From contig CAMLOR010000239.1 in assembly GCA_946481615.1 (NCBI GenBank), positions 1-5,371 of the forward strand: 5,371 bases of DNA, given 5' to 3'. The notes beneath the pieces were generated by a model that was not told the origin of the DNA, did not search any database, and saw nothing but the letters and a program-made list of their open reading frames with translations. The translations under genes were made by a program, and so were the position numbers. This document shows positions 1 through 5,371 of this stretch, in pieces; position 1 is the first letter of the stretch, and every line of letters begins with the position of its first letter. This DNA comes from an uncultured Aquimonas sp. GTDB lineage: Bacteria > Pseudomonadota > Gammaproteobacteria > Xanthomonadales > Xanthomonadaceae.

Positions 1-319
1 CGATGCGCCCCTTGGCCTTGTCGAACAGGCCGTCCTTGGAGGACAGCATGATCACGGGCGTCGAGCGGAAGAGCTGGTTGTTCTTGATCAGCGCGCAGGT
101 CTGGTAGCCATCCAGGCGCGGCATCATGATGTCGACGAAGATGATCTGCGGCTGGTGGTCGGCGATCTTGGCGAGCGCCTCGAAACCGTCGGTGGCGGTG
201 ACCACGTCGCAGCCTTCCTTCTTCAGGAGCGTCTCGGCCGTGCGCCGGATGGTCTTCGAATCGTCGATGACCATCACCTTCAGGCCGGTCAACCCGCCTG
301 AGTTGTCCATCTCTTCCAT
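1..319 (-). CDS. pilG: Twitching motility response regulator PilG (3' end outside window)
   Basis: Single-domain CheY-like receiver of the Pil-Chp chemosensory system. In Pseudomonas it is phosphorylated by the kinase ChpA and promotes type IV pilus extension and twitching; it acts in the cytoplasm, often at the poles. I translated the minus strand by hand and obtained 106 residues. Visible are the acidic pocket Asp19-Asp20 (VIDDSKTIRRTAE), the phospho-acceptor Asp63 in FVDIMMPRLDGYQTC, and the Ser93 switch position in VIMLSSKDGLFDKAKGR. These stretches are nearly identical to P. aeruginosa PilG as I recall it. The family is about 135 residues, so roughly 29, including the conserved C-terminal lysine, lie left of the window. 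ATG at 317-319 is chosen because GGGGGA, a good Shine-Dalgarno, ends six bases upstream; an in-frame ATG at 308-310 is the alternative. The gene is divergent from gshB and has its own promoter. pilH would be expected next, outside the window. Confidence 0.95.
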   Translation of the reverse strand, partial: MEEMDNSGGLTGLKVMVIDDSKTIRRTAETLLKKEGCDVVTATDGFEALAKIADHQPQIIFVDIMMPRLDGYQTCALIKNNQLFRSTPVIMLSSKDGLFDKAKGRI

Positions 320-374
320 TCAGCGTCCCCCAGAGGCTTCCGCGCCGGCGCGCCGCGCTTTCGCGGTAACCGCC

Positions 375-403
375 TATATCCCAGTTAATTCCGGGGCCGT
401 CAA
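375..403 (-). promoter_or_regulatory. Putative sigma70 promoter of pilG
   Basis: On the minus strand TTGACG (398-403, five of six to the -35 consensus) is followed after exactly 17 bases by GATATA (375-380, a moderate -10). Transcription would start near 368 and give a leader of about 50 bases before the pilG ATG. The -35 lies within 20 bases of the gshB -10 on the other strand, so the two divergent promoters sit back to back. Found by eye, not scored. Confidence 0.6.
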
Positions 404-420
404 GCGCGCACGACGGCGAA

Positions 421-429
421 TGCTAGTAT
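421..429 (+). promoter_or_regulatory. Putative extended -10 promoter of the gshB operon
   Basis: TGCTAGTAT fits the extended -10 pattern TGn followed by TAGTAT (424-429), an AT-rich island in a GC-rich intergenic region. No convincing -35 hexamer sits 16-18 bases upstream, which is tolerable for an extended -10. Transcription would begin near 436 and leave about 20 bases before the gshB ATG. The heptamer TAGTATA recurs on both strands at the 5237-5269 inverted repeat. Confidence 0.5.
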
Positions 430-455
430 AGACCTCACCCCTCGGAACGCGAGCC

Positions 456-1399
<944 letters not shown>

Positions 1400-1403
<4 letters not shown>

Positions 1404-2263
1404 GTGCCGGACCGCGCATCACGCCGGGCGACCGCCTGGGCGCCACCTTCGCCTTCTCGCTGATCGCCCACGGCGTGCTGGCGCTGGGCGTGGGCTTCAC
1501 GGTCGACGACCCGGCACCGCTGGTGCCCACGCTGGACGTCATCCTGACCCGCACCAGCGGCGAAAAACCCCCGGAAAAGGCCGATTTCCTGGCCCAGGCC
1601 AGCCAGCAGGGCGGCGGCGAAACCGAAACCCCCGAGCGCCCGCGCGAACCGCAGCCGGCCGCCGTGCCGCAGCCCACGCCGGGCGTGGCGCCCAAGCCGA
1701 TCGAGGCCAGCGCGCCCCGGCCGCAGAAGCAGGCTGCACAGCCGGTGATCGCCACTACGCGCCCCACGCAATCGCAGGCGGCCACGCGCGATCTCACCCC
1801 CTCGCCCAGCGTGCCGCTGCCCACCAGCCGCCAGCTGATCGAGCGCAGCCTGGAGATGGCGCGCCTGTCGGCCGAACTGGAACGCCAGAAGCAGGCCTAC
1901 GCCAAGCGTCCCAAGCGCAAGTTCGTCTCGGCCAGCACGCAGGAATACGAGTACGCGGCCTACATGCGCGGCTGGGTGGCGCGCGTGGAACGCATCGGCA
2001 ACCTCAACTACCCCGACGACGCGCGCCGCCGCAACCTGCAGGGCCAGCTCGTGATGACGGTGGCCATCCGCAAGGACGGCACGGTGGAAAGCATCGACAT
2101 CGTGCAGCCCAGCGGCCATCCGGTGCTGGACGAAGCCGCCGTGCGCACGGTGCGGCTGGCCGAGCCCTTCGGCCCGCTGCCGGTGACCAAGGAAGCCGTC
2201 GACGTGCTGCACATCACGCGCACCTGGCAGTTCCTCCCCGGTAACGTGATGAGGAACCAATAG
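1400..2263 (+). CDS. TonB-family energy transducer (TonB3-like)
   Basis: Inner-membrane protein expected to pass proton-motive energy from ExbB/ExbD to an outer-membrane partner. 287 residues from GTG 1400, which overlaps the gshB stop as GTGA. Order: short cytoplasmic tail (1-12); one membrane anchor (about 13-35) with Ser20-x-x-x-His24, the same spacing as functional Ser16/His20 of E. coli TonB; a Pro/Gln/Glu/Lys-rich periplasmic linker (about 55-142); a charged helix-prone stretch (144-174); and a TonB C-terminal domain (about 188-280) with YPDDARR, QGQLVMTVAIRKDGTVESI and SGHPVLDEAAVRTV. The frame is open upstream to about 563 inside gshB, but that part is arginine/proline-rich shadow and the anchor would be internal, so the GTG start is preferred. 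The same gshB-tonB-yqgE order holds P. aeruginosa tonB3, reported to be needed for twitching motility and pilus assembly. The function here is inferred from position; no exbB/exbD is in the window. Confidence 0.9.
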
Positions 2264-2266
2264 GCC

Positions 2267-2272
2267 TACAAT
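2267..2272 (+). promoter_or_regulatory. Possible internal -10 box before yqgE
   Basis: TACAAT (five of six to TATAAT) lies in the 15-base gap between tonB and yqgE. Transcription about seven bases downstream would begin at or next to the yqgE ATG (2279), which would give a leaderless message. The -35 position (around 2244-2249, ACGTGA) is a poor match, so this may be chance. Confidence 0.25.
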
Positions 2273-2278
2273 GAGGCC

Positions 2279-2845
2279 ATGGAACCCACCCGCTTCCTCG
2301 GCAACCATTTCCTCATCGCCGTGCCGGGCATGAGCGATCCGAACTTCCAGCGCACCGTCACCCTCGTCTGCCAGCACACCGCCGACGGCGCCATGGGCCT
2401 GATGTTGAACCGCCTCTCCGATTACAAGGTCGGCGACGTGCTCGACCAGATGAGCATCGCCACCGAGATCCAGTCGCTGTCCGAAACGCCCGTGCTGCTC
2501 GGCGGCCCGGTGCAGCCCGAGCGCGGCTTCGTGCTGCACGAGCCGGGCACGGAAACCTGGGACTCGACCTTCCACCTCTCCGACGAACTGAGCCTGACGA
2601 CCTCGCGCGACATCCTCGCCGCGATGGCGCGCGGCGAAGGCCCCAAGCGCGCGCTGATCGCGCTGGGCTACGCCGGCTGGGGCGAAGGCCAGCTCGAAAC
2701 CGAACTGCAGGACAACACCTGGCTGGCGGTCGCGGCCGACCGCGCCATCCTGTTCGAGACCCCGCTCGAACAACGCTGGTCGAGCGCCGCGCGCCTGATG
2801 GGCGTGGACGTCACCCTGCTCACCGACTACGCCGGCCACGCCTGA
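2279..2845 (+). CDS. yqgE: YqgE family protein (UPF0301/DUF179)
   Basis: Conserved cytoplasmic protein whose biochemical role is not established; often called a putative transcriptional regulator without direct proof. The 188 residues match the family (E. coli YqgE is close to this length). Conserved blocks: NHFLIAVPGMSDPNFQRTV (9-27), DGAMGLMLNR (36-45), PVLLGGPVQPERGFVLH (71-87), SLTTSRDIL (105-113), ALGYAGWGEGQLE (128-140), DNTWL (145-149) and a C-terminal GVDVTLLTDYAGHA. ATG 2279 places the hallmark NHFLIA near the N-terminus, as in relatives. Only GAGG two bases before the ATG resembles a Shine-Dalgarno, too close to be ideal, so translation may depend on coupling to tonB or on a leaderless start. 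It lies directly before ruvX, the very common yqgE-yqgF pairing of proteobacteria, here four bases apart. Confidence 0.94.
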   Translation: MEPTRFLGNHFLIAVPGMSDPNFQRTVTLVCQHTADGAMGLMLNRLSDYKVGDVLDQMSIATEIQSLSETPVLLGGPVQPERGFVLHEPGTETWDSTFHLSDELSLTTSRDILAAMARGEGPKRALIALGYAGWGEGQLETELQDNTWLAVAADRAILFETPLEQRWSSAARLMGVDVTLLTDYAGHA

Positions 2846-2849
2846 GCGC

Positions 2850-3272
2850 ATGATCAGCGTGCTGGGTTTCGACGTGGGCGCGCGCCGGATCGGCGTGGCC
2901 GTCGGCAATTCCCTCACCGGCAGCGCGCGAGCCGTGGCGGTGATCGAAGTCGGCGAAGCCGGCATCGATTGGTCGAAGGTCGAAGCGCTGGTGCGCGAAT
3001 GGAAGCCCGATCGCCTCGTGATCGGCGAACCGCTCACCATCGACGGCGAGGCACAGCCAGCGACGCACTTCGCGCGCCGCTTCGCCACCGAAGCCGCCGA
3101 GCGCACGCAGCTGCCGATCGCCATGGTGGACGAACGCTATTCCTCGCTCGAAGCCGACCGCCGCTTCGCGGAGCGCCGCAAGGCCGGCCAGGCCCGCCGC
3201 CGCGACGCCGCCGCGCTCGATGCGGTGGCGGCCGAGATCATCGTCGAACGATTCCTGCAGAGCCTGCACTGA
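2850..3272 (+). CDS. ruvX: RuvX/YqgF: Holliday junction resolvase-like, pre-16S rRNA processing nuclease
   Basis: RNase H/RuvC-fold nuclease. E. coli YqgF is linked to 16S rRNA 5'-end maturation, and the family was first predicted to resolve Holliday junctions. 140 residues, the normal length. Motifs: strand 1 with the first catalytic carboxylate, LGFDVGARRIGVAVGN (5-20, Asp8); LVIGEPLTIDGEAQP (56-70), where most relatives have VVGLPLNMDG; VDERYSS (93-99, Asp94-Glu95); a basic segment RRFAERRKAGQARRRD (104-119); and LDAVAAEIIVERFL (123-136) with the last catalytic Asp124. All acidic positions are present. The usual small basic residue run before the final Asp is arginine-rich here rather than lysine-rich. 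The ATG follows the yqgE stop by four bases without a clear Shine-Dalgarno, which suggests coupling. Its stop overlaps the pyrB start (TGATG). Confidence 0.94.
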   Translation: MISVLGFDVGARRIGVAVGNSLTGSARAVAVIEVGEAGIDWSKVEALVREWKPDRLVIGEPLTIDGEAQPATHFARRFATEAAERTQLPIAMVDERYSSLEADRRFAERRKAGQARRRDAAALDAVAAEIIVERFLQSLH

Positions 3273-4186
3273 TGCGCCATCTGCTCACGCTCGAAGGCCT
3301 GCCGCGCGAGCGGCTGATCGCACTGCTCGACGCCGCCGAAGCGCTGCGTCCCGTGTCCCTGGGCGAAGGCCGCCGCGACGCGCTGCGCGGGCGCACCGTG
3401 GCCAATCTCTTCTTCGAGCCTTCCACGCGCACGCGCAGCTCGTTTCAGCTCGCGGCACAGCGTCTGGGCGCGGACGTCGTCAATTTCGACGCGATCTATT
3501 CGTCGACCAAGAAAGGCGAGACGCTGCTCGACACGCTGCGCAACCTCGAAGCGATGGGCGCCTCGACCTTCGTCGTGCGGCATTCGGAATCGGCTGCGCT
3601 CGCCGGGTTGGTTGCCGGCTGCGCGCCAACCACATCGATCGTCAATGCCGGCGACGGCCGCAACGCGCACCCGACGCAGGGCCTGCTCGACATGCTGACG
3701 ATCCGCCAGCATCGCGGACCGGATTTCTCGCAGCGCCGCGTCGCCATCGTCGGCGACGTGCGCCACTCGCGCGTCGCGCGCTCCGGCCTGCACGCGCTGC
3801 GCGCGCTCGGCACCACCGACATCCGGATCGCGGCCCCGCCGAAACTGCTCCCCGACGGCGACGTGCTGCACGGCACTCGCGTCTGCGACAACCTCGACGA
3901 GGCCCTCGACGGCGCCGACGTGGTGATGATGCTGCGTCTGCAGCGCGAACGCATGGACGAAGGCTTCGTCGACTCGCTGGAGGATTACCATCGCGACTGG
4001 GGCCTGACGTCCGCCCGTCTGCGCGGTGCCGCAGCGGATGCCATCGTCATGCACCCGGGCCCGATGAATCGCGGCATCGAGATTTCCGACGAGGCCGCGG
4101 ACGGCGCGCAGAGCGTGATCCTGCAGCAGGTGAGCAACGGCGTGGCGGTGCGGATGGCGGTGCTGATGGCCTTGCGCGCGGGCTAG
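3272..4186 (+). CDS. pyrB: Aspartate carbamoyltransferase, catalytic chain
   Basis: Catalyses carbamoyl phosphate + L-aspartate to N-carbamoyl-L-aspartate, the committed step of de novo pyrimidine synthesis. 304 residues. The carbamoyl-phosphate site FFEPSTRTRSSF (47-58) and the mobile SSTKKGET loop with Lys81 (77-84) are intact, as are RH (103-104), NAHPTQGLLDML (131-142), the second-domain GDVRHSRVARS (161-171), the aspartate-binding LRLQRER (221-227) and HPGPMNRGIE (261-270). The sequence resembles the Pseudomonas-type enzyme but begins at the point equivalent to its LRHFLSLDGL, so the N-terminal extension of that group is missing. No in-frame ATG, GTG or TTG lies just upstream. The start is fixed by the TGATG overlap with ruvX, which leaves no room for a leader or attenuator. 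No pyrR, pyrI or pyrC' is adjacent. The stop shares CTAG with the convergent gene. Confidence 0.96.
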   Translation: MRHLLTLEGLPRERLIALLDAAEALRPVSLGEGRRDALRGRTVANLFFEPSTRTRSSFQLAAQRLGADVVNFDAIYSSTKKGETLLDTLRNLEAMGASTFVVRHSESAALAGLVAGCAPTTSIVNAGDGRNAHPTQGLLDMLTIRQHRGPDFSQRRVAIVGDVRHSRVARSGLHALRALGTTDIRIAAPPKLLPDGDVLHGTRVCDNLDEALDGADVVMMLRLQRERMDEGFVDSLEDYHRDWGLTSARLRGAAADAIVMHPGPMNRGIEISDEAADGAQSVILQQVSNGVAVRMAVLMALRAG

Positions 4187-5232
4187 GCTGGCAGCGGCAA
4201 CCACTCGCCCGGTTGCAATTCGGGCGCAAGTTTCGCGAGCGCAGCATGGCCTCGCGCCACCCGTGACACCCAGCCCGGTCCGCGTTTCACCAGATCGGCC
4301 CAGGCTTCTTCCACTTCCCAGGCCGCGCGTTCCTTCAACAGGGACAGCAATGCGCTGCTCTGCACCAGATCCTTGTTGGCCTTCACCGCGCGCGACAGCG
4401 GCCGTTCGCCGAAAACGATCAGCTTGTGCAGTGCGTATCGCGCCGGATTCGGCACGTTGAGCAGCGTCGCGCCCAGGCTGCTGAACACTACGGCCTGCTG
4501 TACATCCTGCAGCAGGTATTCCATGAACTTGAGCGGCTGCAGCACGATGCCCAGTTGGGGATGGCGGAACGGCTCCATTCCGCCACGGTGCAGCGGCGTG
4601 ACGAAATCCAGCTGGAAATTCGGGTCGCGCGGATTCAGATAGCTGCCACCCGTCTTGCCGTCGGAACTGCCCAGTGGAAGGAAGCCCATCTGCAACGATT
4701 CGATCGCCGCGTGCGTGTCGATCTCGAGATTCGACGGCAGTGCGATCTCGAGCTTCTTGCCGGCGTGCGCGAAGTCGACGTCCTGCGTGCGGTTGCCGTC
4801 GCTCCACTTCACGCCCAGCATGTTGCCGAAGCAGAGGAATGCGTGCGTGTCGATCATCACGCCGCCGGCATTGAAGAAGCGATAGTCGGCCAGGCGCTGC
4901 ACCACGCGGTGATGCGCGGTAAGCAGCGGCTCGCAGCCCAGCGCCATCGCCGAGCGTGCGAGCGGCTCCAGCGGCGCAGGGCCTTCGCCACCGGCATGGG
5001 ATTCGATCAGGCTGCGGACGCGCTCGGAATCGGGCCCGACGTAGACCTGCCGCAGCTTGCCGTTGACCTCGGTGAACTGGAAATACCAGTAGGTGCGGCC
5101 CTTGACCTGCTTGCTCGCGAAGGAGCCGCGCAGCTGCGCGGCGTCGCGGCGCACCTCGTTCGACTGTGCCGCGTCGAACAGCTGCGCGTAGGCGGTCTGG
5201 GCTGTTGGCGAAAGCGTCGAATAGGCGGGCAT
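4183..5232 (-). CDS. GSU2403-type nucleotidyltransferase-fold protein
   Basis: 349 residues, probably a cytoplasmic protein of the nucleotidyltransferase superfamily (PF12281/NTP_transf_8-like, assigned from memory). The N-terminal region has KQVKGRTYWYFQF (41-53) and QVYVGPDSERVRSLIE (62-77), typical of this group. The NTase core shows RFFNAGGVMIDTHAF (118-132), then TQDVDF (149-154) as the metal-binding D-x-D, and a likely third carboxylate at Asp209 in FQLDFVTP. The pattern GG...DxD...D fits catalytic NTases. It continues with PNPARYALHKLIVFGER (261-277) and KANKDLVQSSALL (284-296), a helical part reminiscent of AbiEii-type enzymes. Substrate and biological role are unknown. No antitoxin-like or small partner gene is next to it, so a toxin-antitoxin role is not supported. 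It is convergent to and overlaps pyrB by four bases. The gene looks by eye less GC-rich than gshB. No Shine-Dalgarno precedes the ATG. Confidence 0.82.
   Translation of the reverse strand: MPAYSTLSPTAQTAYAQLFDAAQSNEVRRDAAQLRGSFASKQVKGRTYWYFQFTEVNGKLRQVYVGPDSERVRSLIESHAGGEGPAPLEPLARSAMALGCEPLLTAHHRVVQRLADYRFFNAGGVMIDTHAFLCFGNMLGVKWSDGNRTQDVDFAHAGKKLEIALPSNLEIDTHAAIESLQMGFLPLGSSDGKTGGSYLNPRDPNFQLDFVTPLHRGGMEPFRHPQLGIVLQPLKFMEYLLQDVQQAVVFSSLGATLLNVPNPARYALHKLIVFGERPLSRAVKANKDLVQSSALLSLLKERAAWEVEEAWADLVKRGPGWVSRVARGHAALAKLAPELQPGEWLPLPA
4206..4226. other. 6-bp GC-rich inverted repeat just past the pyrB stop
   Basis: CGCCCG (4206-4211) and CGGGCG (4221-4226) form a perfect stem around a nine-base loop, 20 bases after the pyrB stop and inside the 3' end of the convergent gene. 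It could be a 3'-end stabiliser or a weak terminator of the pyrB transcript, but no T-run follows, so an intrinsic terminator is not supported. Chance is plausible at this GC content. Confidence 0.25.
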
Positions 5233-5236
5233 GAGC

Positions 5237-5269
5237 GTTATACTAACTTACGACGAAGCTTAGTATAAC
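5237..5269. repeat. Perfect 10-bp inverted repeat, candidate operator
   Basis: GTTATACTAA (5237-5246) and TTAGTATAAC (5260-5269) are exact reverse complements separated by 13 bases. The arm centres are 23 bases apart, about two helical turns, so a dimeric DNA-binding protein could contact both arms on one face. The arms are strongly AT-rich in GC-rich surroundings. The repeat ends five bases before the nucleotidyltransferase ATG and lies about 35-65 bases upstream of the riboswitch -10, so it could control both. It has no T-run and is not a terminator. Confidence 0.75.
5240..5268 (-). promoter_or_regulatory. Candidate promoter of the nucleotidyltransferase gene
   Basis: Two readings are possible on the minus strand. 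In one, TTATAC (5263-5268) as a weak -35 and TAGTAT (5240-5245) as -10 are 17 bases apart; transcription would start near 5233, next to the ATG at 5232, giving a leaderless message that fits the absence of a Shine-Dalgarno. In the other, TATACT (5262-5267, five of six to consensus) is the -10, giving a leader of roughly 23 bases, but its -35 region (GGGGCA, 5285-5290) is poor. Either way the arms of the inverted repeat are the promoter elements. Confidence 0.45.
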
Positions 5270-5297
5270 CCCGCCCCGCTCGCCTGCCCCGCCCCGC
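5269..5297. repeat. Direct repeat of an 11-bp C-rich unit
   Basis: CCCCGCCCCGC occurs at 5269-5279 and again at 5287-5297, 18 bases start to start, between the palindrome and the TATAAT box. It could be an activator site or a slippage product. It occupies the place where a -35 for the downstream promoter would be expected. Confidence 0.5.
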
Positions 5298-5302
5298 CTC
5301 CT

Positions 5303-5308
5303 TATAAT
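5303..5308 (+). promoter_or_regulatory. -10 box of the riboswitch transcript
   Basis: A perfect TATAAT. Transcription about seven bases downstream (near 5315) would begin exactly at the first paired base of the riboswitch P1 stem (5316). That arrangement supports both calls. The -35 region (around 5280-5285, TCGCCT) does not match TTGACA, so an activator or a weak basal promoter is possible. Confidence 0.65.
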
Positions 5309-5315
5309 GCGCCTC

Positions 5316-5371
5316 CCGCCGAGGGGCGCTGCATATGCCTCGCGCAACGCGAGACGTTCAGGCTCGGCGGT
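5316..5371 (+). ncRNA. SAH riboswitch (3' part cut by window end)
   Basis: Aptamer that binds S-adenosylhomocysteine and, in the characterised members, turns on genes of SAH recycling (ahcY, sometimes metH or metF). The conserved core CCGAGGGGCGCTGC (5319-5332) and the return strand CAGGCTCGG (5359-5367) match the family, including the crystallised Ralstonia example as I recall it. P1 is eight perfect pairs: 5316-5323 (CCGCCGAG) with 5363-5370 (CTCGGCGG). Inside, CTG 5329-5331 pairs with CAG 5359-5361 (P2). A variable hairpin is formed by CTCGCG 5339-5344 and CGCGAG 5348-5353 around a CAA loop. The strand GGGCGC (5324-5329) should pair in the P4 pseudoknot with a GCGCYC-type segment just right of the window. 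The gene controlled is not visible; ahcY is the likeliest. Confidence 0.88.

Noticed and set aside
2969..3271. Upstream extension of the pyrB frame within ruvX
   Set aside because: Arg-rich shadow of ruvX; PyrB similarity begins exactly at the ATG at 3272.
4206..4226. Intrinsic terminator for pyrB or a bidirectional terminator
   Set aside because: A 6-bp GC stem exists but no T-run follows on either strand and it lies in coding sequence; kept only as a low-confidence hairpin.
3137..4807. 556-codon minus-strand open frame opposite ruvX/pyrB and part of the nucleotidyltransferase gene
   Set aside because: Overlaps real genes on both strands, low-complexity composition, no motif.
4426..5268. 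280-codon plus-strand open frame opposite the nucleotidyltransferase gene
   Set aside because: Antisense to a protein with clear family motifs; composition is typical of a shadow frame and it runs through the palindrome.
5331..5338. GCATATGC palindrome as an operator
   Set aside because: It lies inside the P2 region of the riboswitch, is only eight bases long, and is best explained as part of the variable RNA arm.
5233..5371. Small antitoxin or partner gene upstream of the nucleotidyltransferase
   Set aside because: The region holds only the palindrome, C-rich repeats, a promoter and the riboswitch; no plausible start with coding character is seen.

Overview
The window reads as a GC-rich gammaproteobacterial chromosome, most likely from the Xanthomonadaceae/Lysobacterales group. 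The gene order pilG | gshB-tonB-yqgE-ruvX-pyrB matches the Pseudomonas aeruginosa PA0408-PA0402 block as I recall it, except that pyrR, which lies between ruvX and pyrB in Pseudomonas, is absent. The assignment to Xanthomonadaceae is an inference from that order, the base composition and the SAH riboswitch at the right edge. No phylogenetic test was possible.

Layout. At the left edge (1-319, minus) is the 5' part of pilG, the CheY-like response regulator of the type IV pilus chemosensory system. A 136-bp divergent intergenic region holds a good sigma70-type promoter for pilG and an extended -10 promoter for gshB. Five genes then run on the plus strand with almost no gaps: gshB (glutathione synthetase), a TonB-family energy transducer starting at a GTG that overlaps the gshB stop, yqgE (UPF0301), ruvX/yqgF (RuvC-fold Holliday-junction resolvase/16S rRNA maturation nuclease) and pyrB (aspartate carbamoyltransferase catalytic chain). 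Gene contacts are GTGA overlap, 15 bp, 4 bp, and TGATG overlap, so the block looks like one translationally coupled operon, possibly with an internal promoter before yqgE.

On the minus strand, convergent to pyrB, lies a 349-residue nucleotidyltransferase-fold protein of the GSU2403 type. Its stop codon and the pyrB stop share the palindrome CTAG. Its 5' flank carries a perfect 10-bp AT-rich inverted repeat (GTTATACTAA / TTAGTATAAC) that looks like an operator or a symmetric promoter.

The last 70 bases contain a TATAAT -10 box followed at once by a clear S-adenosylhomocysteine (SAH) riboswitch, cut by the window end before its 3' pseudoknot strand. The gene it controls, expected to be ahcY or another methyl-cycle gene, lies beyond the window.

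Most of the window is housekeeping (motility signalling, glutathione, energy transduction, DNA/RNA processing, pyrimidine synthesis). The less ordinary parts are the orphan nucleotidyltransferase with its palindromic promoter region, the riboswitch, and the pyrR-less pyrB that also lacks the N-terminal extension of the Pseudomonas enzyme. I see no mobile element, CRISPR array, tRNA or rRNA.
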